Source: Bacteroidaceae bacterium (lineage in GTDB: Bacteria; Bacteroidota; Bacteroidia; Bacteroidales; Bacteroidaceae). From it: 38,637 nt of DNA. How positions within the stretch are numbered: the stretch's first letter is position 1; every line of letters begins with the position of its first letter. The notes below the pieces were generated by a model. That model had not been told where the DNA came from, ran no database searches, and saw only the letters and a list, made by a program, of their open reading frames with translations. This document shows, piece after piece, positions 17,149 through 25,843 of this stretch. The stretch covers positions 1-38,637 of the forward strand of contig JAIKZS010000103.1 in NCBI GenBank assembly GCA_024682035.1. Reading direction: 5' to 3'. The translations under genes were made by a program, and so were the position numbers.

Positions 17149-18174
17149 CTATTTAAGTGGATTCCATCCCTGTGCCTTTAGCTCAAATTCTTGACCATCA
17201 CGGGTTATTAAGGCACACCCCAATTCAGGTTTGGTAATGTGACCAATCATACGTATATCGTTGATATCTTGAATTTTATCATGGTATGAAAGTGGCACTG
17301 TAAACAGTAATTCATAATCTTCACCACCATTCAAGGCACAAGTTGTAAGATTCATATTAAATTCCTCTGCCATTGAAGCCGTTTGATAGTCAATGGGTAG
17401 ATGTTCCTCATAAATTCTACATCCTTTGTTGCTTTGTTTGCAAATATGCATTAACTCTGACGATAATCCATCGGAGATATCCATCATAGATGTGGGCACG
17501 ATGTCAGCCTTTGCTAATTTTTCAATAATATCTCTACGAGCTTCGGGTTTTAGTTGTCGTTCCAAAATGTATTCCTTACCAGCGAAGTCTGGTTGTACAT
17601 CCTTGTTACCTTTAAGAACCGCCTTCTCGCGTTCCAGCAACTGTAAGCCCATATAAGCAGCTCCTAAGTTGCCACTAACACATATCAAGTCGGTTTCCTG
17701 GGCACCATTACGATATACCACTTTTTCTTTATCTGCATCTCCTATACACGTAATGCTGATAGTTAGGCCCGTTAATGAAGAAGTAGTGTCACCACCGACA
17801 ATATCCACATTGTAATCCTCACAGGCCAAACGTATACCAACATACAACTGCTCTATATCTTCTACAGAAAAACGCTTTGAAATGCCTAATGACACAGTAA
17901 TCTGTCTGGGTGTGCCATTCATAGCATAAATATCGCTAAAATTTACAACAGCTGCTTTATAGCCCAGATGCTTTAAAGGAGTATATACCAAATCGAAGTG
18001 CACACCCTCCAACAACAGATCAGTTGTTACCAGAACTTGTTTATCGGAAGGATAGGAGAGTACTGCTGCATCATCACCCACACCTTTCAAGGTAGATCTA
18101 TGCTTTAATTGAATGTCTTTAGTAAGGTAATTTATCAGCCCAAACTCTCCTAATGTTGAAATTTCAGTTCTCAT
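17149..18174 (-). CDS. thiL: Thiamine-monophosphate kinase
   Basis: A 341-residue ThiL that phosphorylates thiamine monophosphate to the diphosphate cofactor in the cytoplasm. Motifs are the N-terminal LGEFGLINYL, the metal/ATP-binding GVGDDAAVL, TTDLLLEGVHFDL, NFSDIYAMNGTP and DIVGGDTTSS, then MMDISDGLSSEL and NGGEDYELLFTVP. These place it in the ThiL branch of the AIR-synthase-like ATP-dependent superfamily. Length is typical. The start codon is 10 bp past the stop of the purine nucleoside phosphorylase gene, so both share one transcript. No thiamine riboswitch was seen upstream. Confidence 0.97.
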   Translation of the reverse strand: MRTEISTLGEFGLINYLTKDIQLKHRSTLKGVGDDAAVLSYPSDKQVLVTTDLLLEGVHFDLVYTPLKHLGYKAAVVNFSDIYAMNGTPRQITVSLGISKRFSVEDIEQLYVGIRLACEDYNVDIVGGDTTSSLTGLTISITCIGDADKEKVVYRNGAQETDLICVSGNLGAAYMGLQLLEREKAVLKGNKDVQPDFAGKEYILERQLKPEARRDIIEKLAKADIVPTSMMDISDGLSSELMHICKQSNKGCRIYEEHLPIDYQTASMAEEFNMNLTTCALNGGEDYELLFTVPLSYHDKIQDINDIRMIGHITKPELGCALITRDGQEFELKAQGWNPLK

Positions 18175-18184
18175 AGTTATATAG

Positions 18185-18994
18185 TTAAGAGCGGTTAATC
18201 ATTTCTCGCATCAAAGTCATCATCTTTGGTTCCACAAGAGCTGCAGCTTTTTGTACTTCCTCGTGACTTGCCTCTACAGCATCTTCACCCACTCCCATAT
18301 CAGTAATTACTGATATGCCAAATATCCTCATACCGCAATGTACACCTACAATCACCTCTGGTACTGTTGACATGCCTACGGCGTCAGCCCCCCAAAGGCG
18401 GAACATATTGTATTCTGAAGGAGTTTCGAAAGTAGGGCCTTTGGTAGCTAAATACACGCCATGCTGAAGTTCGATATTCAGTTCCTTTGCAATGGCATCA
18501 GCCTTCTTGATCAGTTCTTTGTCATATACTTCTTTCATGCCAGGGAAACGAGGCCCGTATGGAATGTTTGGCCCACAAAGAGGGTTATCAAGGATATAGT
18601 TAATATGGTCTGTAAGTACCATTAAATCTCCAACTTTGAATGCAGGATTGCACCCTCCGCTTGCATTTGAAACAAATAAAGTTTTAATTCCCAACTCGCG
18701 AAAAATTCTGATAGGGAAAGTTACTTCCTGAAGTGTGTAACCTTCATAGAAATGAAAACGTCCCTGCATTGCAATGATGTCTTTCTTGCCCAATTTGCCA
18801 AAAATTAGTTGGCCACTATGGCCTTCAACTGTAGATATAGGGAAGTTGGGTATATTGGCATAAGGAATTTCCAATTTGTCAGTAATCTCGTTTGATAAAC
18901 CTCCCAGGCCTGTGCCTAGAATAATGGCGGTTTCTGGCTGTGTTGTCATTTTTTTCTTTAGGAATGCAGCCGTTTCTTGAATCTTGCTTAGCAT
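18185..18994 (-). CDS. Purine-nucleoside phosphorylase (trimeric, inosine/guanosine type)
   Basis: A 269-residue PNP of the trimeric class that splits inosine and guanosine with phosphate for purine salvage. Visible motifs are the phosphate loop ILGTGLGGLSNEI, TVEGHSGQL, MQGRFHFYEGY, VSNASGGCNPAFKVGDLMVL, GPTFETPSEYNM and GADAVGMSTVPEVIV. No signal peptide; cytoplasmic. It has a strong promoter match upstream whose -33 box lies inside a repeat copy, and it is followed by thiL at 10 bp. Confidence 0.96.
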   Translation of the reverse strand: MLSKIQETAAFLKKKMTTQPETAIILGTGLGGLSNEITDKLEIPYANIPNFPISTVEGHSGQLIFGKLGKKDIIAMQGRFHFYEGYTLQEVTFPIRIFRELGIKTLFVSNASGGCNPAFKVGDLMVLTDHINYILDNPLCGPNIPYGPRFPGMKEVYDKELIKKADAIAKELNIELQHGVYLATKGPTFETPSEYNMFRLWGADAVGMSTVPEVIVGVHCGMRIFGISVITDMGVGEDAVEASHEEVQKAAALVEPKMMTLMREMINRS

Positions 18995-19020
18995 GTCATC
19001 TATTTTTTAAGTTATATTGG

Positions 19021-19051
19021 CAAAGTTAGTGCAAGTTGAGAGAAATACAAA
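19021..19051 (-). promoter_or_regulatory. Promoter of the pnp-thiL operon, partly inside a repeat
   Basis: The minus strand has TTTG (19051-19048), a 19-bp spacer and TAACTTTG (19028-19021), 27 bp before the start codon: an exact consensus match. The -33 box falls inside the first copy of the 19035-19203 repeat. Confidence 0.85.
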
Positions 19052-19203
19052 AAGAATTTATTCTTTTTTATTTCCGAACGTAGCCTAAGTTCTTTAAAGT
19101 ATTATCCTCTGTTGAGAGAAATACAAAAAGAATTTATCCTTTTTTATTTCCGAGCGTGCCTAAGTTTTTTTAAGTTTTTGTAATACAAAAAGAATTTATT
19201 TTT
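19035..19203. repeat. Direct repeats, two near-identical ~65-bp copies plus a partial third
   Basis: Copy 1 (19035-19100) and copy 2 (19111-19175) start GTTGAGAGAAATACAAAAAG and differ at only a few positions, with a 76-bp period. A third partial copy (19182-19203) keeps only the AATACAAAAAGAATTTATT part. Each full copy contains a small hairpin AAAAAGAA-TTTA-TTCTTTTT or a near-version. They fill the gap between lpxK and the pnp gene. Confidence 0.88.
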
Positions 19204-19217
19204 CCTTAATGTAGTAA

Positions 19218-20312
19218 TCAATTCTTTGTGGCTTTTAAAATGTTGTTTATCGTTGCTAAGATGCTTTTATTGAAAAGAGACTGCTGGTTAAACATGATAT
19301 TGATTGTGATGTGCAAAGCAAAAAGGTGCTGTTTAAAAGTAGGATTTAGTTGTAAAGATAGGGCCTGTAAGCGAGCAGCATCTTTTTGCGTAGTGATAAT
19401 GATTCTTTTAGTTGGTAATTTATCAAATATTTGTTGCAGATGTAGCAGATCACTATCAGTGAAATCGTGATGGTCTGGATAGGCAATGTGGTCTATTTTT
19501 GGAGTAAAGGTACGCAAATATGCAAGCATTGGATTGGGATTGGCAATACCTGTAATGGCCAATATGGTGTAAGTCTCGTCTATTTTTGGGGGCCAAGTGC
19601 AAGCCTTTTCAAATACAGGTTCTGGCTCTTTATAGGTGATGGAGGTAAAAAAAAGTTGTTGGTGGGGTAAGAGATGAAGTCCTGCTTTGATGTCGTTAGC
19701 TTCCAGCTCTGACAAATCGGCTGGACACTTTGTAACAACTACTAAGTCAGCTCTCTTAGCTCCTTTTTTACTCTCACGTAATTGTCCTGCTGGCAGCACC
19801 ATATCTTTTGAATATAATCGATGATAGTCAGTAAGCAGTATATTGAGCCCAGCTTTAACAGCTCGGTGCTGGAAGGCGTCATCAAGAAGAATAACATCTA
19901 TGGAGGGTTGTTCTTGTAAAAGTTGCTCAATGCCATGACAACGATCTTCATCAACAGCCACAGTAATATCCGGATGATTGTGTAAGAGTTGCCAAGGTTC
20001 GTCACCAATGTCGGATACAGAACTTTGCATGTTAGCTTTAAGAAACCCTTTGGTCTTACGTTTGTAACCCCTACTAAGGGTAGCCACTTGTAATCCCTTA
20101 GACTGTAATAGCTGTATCAAGTATTCAGTATGTGGCGTTTTCCCTGTGCCACCTATAGCCAAGTTGCCTATACATATTACAGGTAATGGATAACTTTTAG
20201 TAGTTAACCATTGCTTGTTATACAACAAATTTCGAAACCTGGTCACTCCATCATAAATTAATGATGCTGGGACCAAGCTTCGAAAAATTCCTATGTGATT
20301 GTGAGTTACCAA
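19218..20312 (-). CDS. lpxK: Tetraacyldisaccharide 4'-kinase (lipid A)
   Basis: A 364-residue LpxK that phosphorylates the 4' position of the lipid A disaccharide at the inner-membrane cytoplasmic face. It has the P-loop GNLAIGGTGKTPHTEYLIQL, then TLSRGYKRKTKGF, GDEPWQLLHN, DVILLDDAFQHRAV and LPAGQLRES, all typical of the family. The C-terminal lobe contains ITGIANPNPMLAYL and YPDHHDFTDSDLLHL. The start lies 3 bp after the sppA stop, implying a two-gene envelope operon. It is followed by the repeat region. Confidence 0.97.
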   Translation of the reverse strand: MVTHNHIGIFRSLVPASLIYDGVTRFRNLLYNKQWLTTKSYPLPVICIGNLAIGGTGKTPHTEYLIQLLQSKGLQVATLSRGYKRKTKGFLKANMQSSVSDIGDEPWQLLHNHPDITVAVDEDRCHGIEQLLQEQPSIDVILLDDAFQHRAVKAGLNILLTDYHRLYSKDMVLPAGQLRESKKGAKRADLVVVTKCPADLSELEANDIKAGLHLLPHQQLFFTSITYKEPEPVFEKACTWPPKIDETYTILAITGIANPNPMLAYLRTFTPKIDHIAYPDHHDFTDSDLLHLQQIFDKLPTKRIIITTQKDAARLQALSLQLNPTFKQHLFALHITINIMFNQQSLFNKSILATINNILKATKN

Positions 20313-20315
20313 TAC

Positions 20316-22106
20316 TTATCGAATAATGATGTTGTAAGGCATACGAGCTTGTAAATGGTCTTGCTTTTCAAGCTGACTAATGCTATAAACATCGTTGAAA
20401 ATCTTGGCAGCATCCCCCTTAAGGATACGCTGCTTGATGCTATTATCATTCATAACAGACTCAAACATGCTGAATAAACCATCTTCTTGAGCTGGATAGT
20501 TTATAATTGTACACGATTCAATACCTGCTTTCTTTATAGCAATGTCAATAGCCACATCTAAACCGCCCAATACGTCAACCAAACCACGCTCGAGTGCCAT
20601 TGAACCTGTCCACACACGCCCCTGTCCAATGGCATCAATTTCAGCCTGAGTCATGCCTCTTCCTTCGGCACAACGAGTGGTAAACAAGTCATAACCTTGC
20701 TCTACCATTTTTTGCATCAGTGCTTTTTCAGTTTCAGTCATTGGGCGATACATGTTACCCATATCGGCCAATGTATTGGTTTTCTCCACATCTATATTCA
20801 GACCTATTTTTTTTGTAATCTGCTGCATGTTAGGCATCATGCCAAATATTCCGATAGAACCAGTAAGGGTAGTAGGCTCAGCCACAATAGTGTCGGCGTT
20901 GCAACTGATGTAGTAGCCACCGGAAGCTGCATAGTCACCCATAGATACAATCACAGGTTTTTTCTCCTTAAGTTGACTAATAGCATACCATATTTGTTCA
21001 GAACCATAAGCGCTGCCACCAGGGGAGTTCACACGTAATACTACAGCCTTTACATCATCGTCATCCTTGAGTTTACGTAAGTCTTTAATGACCTCCTTTG
21101 AGTTGATGCCATCTTCCGTACCAGTTAATAAAGAACTCGTATCATCTATGCCGCCTACTGCATAATATACGGCTACAATATTGCCACTCTTATCTTTAGG
21201 TGTGTTGCGTTTTACACCCTTCATGTCGGAAATAGTATATGCATTAATCTTATTGTCTTCTTCCAAACCCATATAACGATTTAGGTAGGAACGCACATCA
21301 TTCTGGTAGATTAATGTATCAACCAGACCAGCTGCTATCAATTCTTTTCCTGTTTTGAACATAGCACCTTCTTCGGCAACCTTATTAAGGGAATCTTCGC
21401 TAAGATTACGTGAAACAGCTACTTCTGACGAGAATTTCTGCCAAATAGAGCCAATGTATGCAGCTACTTGTTCTCGATTTGCATCGCTCATTTCTGTGAG
21501 CATATATGGTTCAACAGCACTTTTAAAAGTTCCTACCTTGAAGATTTGCATCTCTATGCCAAGTTTGTCCATCAAATCTTTGTAGAAGATGTTCATCCCT
21601 GCTAATCCGTGCCAATCCAGTGACCCTTTGGGATTAATAAGCACCTTGTCAGCGGTACTCGCAAGATAATAAGGTAATTGTTCGTAATTATCGGCATATG
21701 CAATGATGAACTTACCCGATTCCTTAAAATCAACCAATGCATTGCGAATAGCTTCTATGCTGGCTGGTTGAGCTTCCAAACTACCTGCTAACAAATAAAT
21801 GCCTTTAATATCTTCATTTTCCTTAGCTTTCTTTATAGCTGATAGGATATTGTCGAGACCTAATGATGTTTCACTACCCATAGGGTTAAATTGGTTTAGA
21901 AAATCGAATGGAGAATTTTCAGTCCCACGTTCGTTAACAAGACCGTTAAGCTCGAGTTTTAAAACAGAATTATTTTTAATTGTAACATCTGTGTCTGACG
22001 AAGAGGCGATACCGAAGATAGTAAGCACGCCTAAGAATATAATGATTAAACCGGCTACTATGATGCCTATAACAGTGGCCAAAACATACTTAAAGAATTC
22101 TTTCAT
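20316..22106 (-). CDS. sppA: Signal peptide peptidase SppA, 67 kDa type
   Basis: A 596-residue membrane-anchored serine protease that degrades cleaved signal peptides. One N-terminal transmembrane helix (about residues 7-34, VLATVIGIIVAGLIIIFLGV) is followed by two ClpP-like domains. Catalytic Lys195 lies in KVGTFKSAVEP and Ser395 in MGDYAASGGYY. Their spacing of 200 equals that of E. coli SppA K209/S409. The open frame extends to 22175, but those 23 residues overlap the promoter region and precede the hydrophobic anchor, so the ATG at 22106 is preferred. It is followed at 3 bp by lpxK. Confidence 0.95.
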   Translation of the reverse strand: MKEFFKYVLATVIGIIVAGLIIIFLGVLTIFGIASSSDTDVTIKNNSVLKLELNGLVNERGTENSPFDFLNQFNPMGSETSLGLDNILSAIKKAKENEDIKGIYLLAGSLEAQPASIEAIRNALVDFKESGKFIIAYADNYEQLPYYLASTADKVLINPKGSLDWHGLAGMNIFYKDLMDKLGIEMQIFKVGTFKSAVEPYMLTEMSDANREQVAAYIGSIWQKFSSEVAVSRNLSEDSLNKVAEEGAMFKTGKELIAAGLVDTLIYQNDVRSYLNRYMGLEEDNKINAYTISDMKGVKRNTPKDKSGNIVAVYYAVGGIDDTSSLLTGTEDGINSKEVIKDLRKLKDDDDVKAVVLRVNSPGGSAYGSEQIWYAISQLKEKKPVIVSMGDYAASGGYYISCNADTIVAEPTTLTGSIGIFGMMPNMQQITKKIGLNIDVEKTNTLADMGNMYRPMTETEKALMQKMVEQGYDLFTTRCAEGRGMTQAEIDAIGQGRVWTGSMALERGLVDVLGGLDVAIDIAIKKAGIESCTIINYPAQEDGLFSMFESVMNDNSIKQRILKGDAAKIFNDVYSISQLEKQDHLQARMPYNIIIR

Positions 22107-22142
22107 CGCTTTACTTAAATATTTTAATATACATTTATTGAA

Positions 22143-22150
22143 CAAAGGTA
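22143..22150 (-). promoter_or_regulatory. Probable sppA-lpxK promoter -7 element
   Basis: The minus strand reads TACCTTTG, a full -7 match, 36 bp before the chosen sppA start. A TTTG (22176-22173) sits 22 bp upstream, slightly wider than usual. Confidence 0.65.
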
Positions 22151-22181
22151 AGAATTGTTGTTTAAAACTACACAAAAAAAT

Positions 22182-22216
22182 ACAAAAAAAAAGACGGGAT
22201 GGTATAATCCCGTCTT
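22182..22216 (-). terminator. Intrinsic terminator of the MATE-DUF3737-patB operon
   Basis: A 10-bp perfect stem AAGACGGGAT/ATCCCGTCTT around a 6-nt loop (22191-22216), followed on the minus strand by a T7 tract. It sits 23 bp past the patB-like stop. Confidence 0.9.
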
Positions 22217-22238
22217 CAATACAATAAAAAGATAATTG

Positions 22239-23402
22239 TTAACACAATTGTTGTAAGCCTTTTACAATGCGCTTTAAACCTGCTTCAAGAATTTCACGTG
22301 GGCAAGCCAGATTGATGCGAATGAAACGGTCGTCACCATACATATGTCCTTCGTTTACTTGCACTTGAAATTGATTTGTAAGATAATCAGTAATCTGTTT
22401 GGAATTACATTTCGCAGCAGAGCAATCTATCCATGCCAAATAGGTCCCCTCGAGTTTAGTGATAGGAAATTGTGGGATTTCTTTAGTAAAGTAATACTTT
22501 AGATAATTATAATTACTATACAGATATTTATTAAGTTGTTCTAACCATTCTTCTCCTTCACTTGTATAAGCAGCTTGTAGGGCTATCACACCAAACGGAT
22601 TAACATCGCACACTTCATTTATATTGATGGCCCGATCAATTCTTTGACGATAATCAGGGTTGTCACTGATAATATTTGCAATTTGCAATCCTGCGGTGTT
22701 AAAAGCTTTTGAGGGGGCATTGCAAGTGATGGAGTGCTTTTGTAGTTCTTCATTGATAGAAGCAAAAGGAATGTATTGATGATCAGGAAATACAAACTCG
22801 CAATGAATTTCATCACTCACAACCAACACATGGTGACGCATGCAAATTTCTCCCAACTTTAATAGCTCATCTTTTGTCCACACTCTGCCTGCTGGGTTGT
22901 GAGGATTACAAAGCAGTAATAATTTCGACTTAGGGTCAGCAGCTAAACGTTCTAATTCAACAAAGTCCATTCTGTAGCTCTGATGCTCATAGATAAGCTT
23001 GTTTTCCACTACTTCACAACCATTATTGCGGATGGAAGAAAAAAAACAGTTATAGACTGGCGTTTGGACAATTACATGATCGCCGGGCTGTGTAAAGGCT
23101 TTTATGACTGCTGAAAGAGCAGGAACAACACCCGATGTATAAAGTATCCATTCTTTTTGTAGATTTTTCCAGCCGTGACGGTTTTTAAACCAGTTTACAA
23201 CTGCTTCGAAATAGCTGTCGGGCACTTTAGTATAGCCGAATATTCCATGTTCTACTCGGTTATGCAAGGCTTCAATTATAAATGGAGCCGTTTGGAAATC
23301 CATGTCGGCTATCCACATAGGAATTACGCCTTCTGCTGTATCGTCCCATTTGTAGCAGTTGGTGCCTCGGCGTTCTACTATTTTGTCGAAATTGTATTTC
23401 AT
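22239..23402 (-). CDS. MalY/PatB-family PLP-dependent C-S lyase/aminotransferase
   Basis: A 387-residue fold-type I PLP enzyme. It opens MKYNFDKIVERRGTNCYKWD, then PMWIADMDFQTAP, the PLP-contact LLCNPHNPAGRVW, VVSDEIHCEFVF, and the Schiff-base Lys232 in NAPSKAFNTAGLQ. The C-terminus FIRINLACPREILEAGLKRI binds the substrate carboxylate. The PatB/MalY branch mostly cleaves cystathionine or cysteine C-S bonds, releasing thiol, ammonia and pyruvate. Aminotransferase activity is the alternative. It follows the DUF3737 gene by 55 bp and ends at a strong terminator, so is the last gene of that run. Confidence 0.93.
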   Translation of the reverse strand: MKYNFDKIVERRGTNCYKWDDTAEGVIPMWIADMDFQTAPFIIEALHNRVEHGIFGYTKVPDSYFEAVVNWFKNRHGWKNLQKEWILYTSGVVPALSAVIKAFTQPGDHVIVQTPVYNCFFSSIRNNGCEVVENKLIYEHQSYRMDFVELERLAADPKSKLLLLCNPHNPAGRVWTKDELLKLGEICMRHHVLVVSDEIHCEFVFPDHQYIPFASINEELQKHSITCNAPSKAFNTAGLQIANIISDNPDYRQRIDRAININEVCDVNPFGVIALQAAYTSEGEEWLEQLNKYLYSNYNYLKYYFTKEIPQFPITKLEGTYLAWIDCSAAKCNSKQITDYLTNQFQVQVNEGHMYGDDRFIRINLACPREILEAGLKRIVKGLQQLC

Positions 23403-23457
23403 TATTTTTTTCTAACTGTTGGATTTTAGTAAATAATAAAGAGCAAATAGCCAATGC

Positions 23458-24303
23458 TTATCCTCTTGTTAAAATCTGACAATCTGCCGGAGCTTTTATG
23501 TTTTTATCTATAATAATTTCACCGTAGCTGTCGGCTACAATCTTGCCACTTGTAGGATTCTTGACACTTTTAATAAATCCTTTTATATCTGCCTGTACTG
23601 TAGAATATTCGAAAGCACGATCACACTCTGCATCAAATGTGCAATTTTCAAGTACCAAGTCTTGTGCATAACATAAAGGCTGTTCGCCAACGATATGGCA
23701 ATTTACCAATCTAAGGTTTTTAGAATGCCAACCTAAGTACTCTCCATCCAAGTATGAGTCATATATAGTTACATTTTCTACTTCCCAAAAAGAATCTTTT
23801 GTTACAATGTGTGCATTGTGCACTTCGATGTTCTTGCAATATTGGAACACATATTTGCTATCGCTGTCAAGTCCGTTTACCATTATGTTGTTACAATGCA
23901 TAAATGGATAAGTGCCTTCGTGCAGGGTAACATTGTTAAGTACGAGTCCGTCTATACCCCAAAAAGTTTCATCTGCATCATTGATAGTGACATTAGTGAG
24001 CTTCAAGTTCTTCATTTCTCGGAAGAATTTTGGTCCGTTAATCACACAATCTGTCATTTCCATATCATCAGAATACCAGATAGCAGAACGTGAGCCAGGA
24101 GCAAAGTAACAATTAGTGATTTCAGAACCTTTCACGTGCCATAAAGGATATTTGCCCTCAAAATAGCAGTTTTTGCAAACAATATTGCTACATTCTTTAA
24201 CTCCAGACTCTCCAAAAGTGATTTTCACATGGTCGAGAATCGTATCGTGCGTTTCAAATAAAGGACGTTCTCCTCCAAAAACTTTGTTTTTTATTTCTTT
24301 CAT
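23458..24303 (-). CDS. DUF3737 family right-handed beta-helix protein
   Basis: A 281-residue protein of DUF3737, starting MKEIKNKVFGGERPLFETHD. It is built of short repeats with the recurring pattern (L/V/I)xNCxxxG or LxNVTI, for example NIVCKNCYFEGKYPLW, MEMTDCVINGPKFF, LKLTNVTINDADETFW and LRLVNCHIVGEQPL. This predicts a parallel beta-helix over most of its length. No signal peptide, so cytoplasmic. Biochemical function is not known. It lies between a MATE exporter (25 bp upstream) and a PatB-like lyase (55 bp downstream). Confidence 0.9.
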   Translation of the reverse strand: MKEIKNKVFGGERPLFETHDTILDHVKITFGESGVKECSNIVCKNCYFEGKYPLWHVKGSEITNCYFAPGSRSAIWYSDDMEMTDCVINGPKFFREMKNLKLTNVTINDADETFWGIDGLVLNNVTLHEGTYPFMHCNNIMVNGLDSDSKYVFQYCKNIEVHNAHIVTKDSFWEVENVTIYDSYLDGEYLGWHSKNLRLVNCHIVGEQPLCYAQDLVLENCTFDAECDRAFEYSTVQADIKGFIKSVKNPTSGKIVADSYGEIIIDKNIKAPADCQILTRG

Positions 24304-24328
24304 ATCTAACCTTATTTTAATTTTCTTA

Positions 24329-25756
24329 TTATGCTTTTATCGTTTTCATCCAATTACCCCATCTCAATCTGCAAAGGAAAATTGCTCCTCTGAAACAGAG
24401 TTCAATGCACATAGCAATCCACACCCCATTTAATCCTAATGAAATGGCGAGAATAGCAGAGATTGGGATGCGTACAGCCCACATACTTACCAAATTCATG
24501 CCACTTGGTATAAGTGTGTCGGAGGCTCCTACAAATACGCCATAGCAAACTATTGCAGCAGCAAACATAGGTTCTGCAAAAGCTTCAATACGCAATGCCA
24601 TCACACCTAGTTCTCGCACTTCTTCAACAGGGGTCATAATGCTTAAGAACAAAGGCGCACCAACATACATCACAACACCCATTACAGCCATTACACCCAT
24701 GCCTAATGCTACCGACATATAGGCAAATTTACGAGTAAGATCTTTTCTTCCAGCCCCCCAACTTTGTCCAACTAAAGTCGTTGCAGCATCAGCTATACCA
24801 TATCCGGGCATATAGCACAGACTCTCAATCACAATTCCGAATGAATGGGCAGCAATAGCAAAAGTGCCAAGTGGCGCAACAATGATGGTGGTGGCAATAT
24901 AGGCGCTCGACATGATAATCTGTTGTATACCCATAGGCCCACCAATGCGTAAGGCTTTTCTTATGTAATTCCATTTGGGCTTGAAACTACCTTTGTCAAT
25001 AGTTAGTTTCAGATCTTTTGAACGGAAACAAAGGAAATACATCAACAAACAGGCTGTTACTAATTCAGCACTTACTGTACCTATTGCAGCTCCAACTACG
25101 GATAATCCGGCTCCAGGGATATACAATGATATGCCTAAGAATTCAACAGTACGTGAGGGAAATATTAGGAAGAAGTTAAAGATAACATCCAATGTCATCA
25201 TTACTACGCTCATGATACTCGGTATTATCATGTTACCACTGCTTCTAAGCATGCCTGATCCCAACATACTGGTTTGAAAAATGGGAATACCCAAAGAAAA
25301 GATAGCGAAATAGGCTGAAGCGGTTGCATTAATATCATCGTTGCCACCTAACCACGTAGGTAACCAAGGGCTGATGATAAATCCTATTAATCCCATGATT
25401 AAGCCAAAGCTCAAGACCGCACACAAAGCTTGTCGTACAACAGAACGTGCTTCTTTATCATCATTAGCTCCTAAAAGGTGGGCTACTTGTACGTAGAAAC
25501 CAGCTGCAGCACAAGAACATATACTACCCATCATCCAAGTAGTAGTTTCTATAAGACCTATTGAAGCTGATGCGTTGGCTCCTTGACTGCCTACCATAGA
25601 AGCATCAATATACTGCATCATAGTTGTTGTAAGCTGAGCCAAGATTGCTGGTGTGGAAAGTTGCAGCACCAGTCGTAGCTGTTGTGCCTTAGTCATTGGC
25701 TTACCCTGACGGATGAGCAATAACAAATCATCTTTAGAGTCTTTCTGCGTTGTCAT
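24329..25756 (-). CDS. MATE-family multidrug/metabolite exporter
   Basis: A 475-residue polytopic inner-membrane protein with about 12 helices in two similar halves. N-terminal LRLVLQLSTPAILAQLTTTM and MMQYIDASMVGSQGANASAS form the MATE signature. The second half shows GGPMGIQQIIMSSAYIATTI and TLVGQSWGAGRKD. It exports cationic or aromatic compounds by Na+ or H+ antiport; substrate unknown. It is the first gene of a run with DUF3737 and PatB-like genes and carries its own promoter. Confidence 0.95.
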   Translation of the reverse strand: MTTQKDSKDDLLLLIRQGKPMTKAQQLRLVLQLSTPAILAQLTTTMMQYIDASMVGSQGANASASIGLIETTTWMMGSICSCAAAGFYVQVAHLLGANDDKEARSVVRQALCAVLSFGLIMGLIGFIISPWLPTWLGGNDDINATASAYFAIFSLGIPIFQTSMLGSGMLRSSGNMIIPSIMSVVMMTLDVIFNFFLIFPSRTVEFLGISLYIPGAGLSVVGAAIGTVSAELVTACLLMYFLCFRSKDLKLTIDKGSFKPKWNYIRKALRIGGPMGIQQIIMSSAYIATTIIVAPLGTFAIAAHSFGIVIESLCYMPGYGIADAATTLVGQSWGAGRKDLTRKFAYMSVALGMGVMAVMGVVMYVGAPLFLSIMTPVEEVRELGVMALRIEAFAEPMFAAAIVCYGVFVGASDTLIPSGMNLVSMWAVRIPISAILAISLGLNGVWIAMCIELCFRGAIFLCRLRWGNWMKTIKA

Positions 25757-25766
25757 TTCTGGGGTG

Positions 25767-25774
25767 CAAAAGTA
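25767..25774 (-). promoter_or_regulatory. Probable promoter -7 element of the MATE operon
   Basis: The minus strand reads TACTTTTG, matching TAnnTTTG, only 11 bp upstream of the MATE start codon, so the leader would be very short. Confidence 0.6.
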
Positions 25775-25843
25775 AGATATTTTTAGTATACTACAATACT
25801 ACTTGTCTTCATGACGAAAAAAGCTGCTTAAACGCGAAGGGAA

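Noticed and set aside
19035..19203. CRISPR array
   Set aside because: Only two full copies, the unit is longer than a CRISPR repeat, the gap is about 10 bp, and no cas genes are present.
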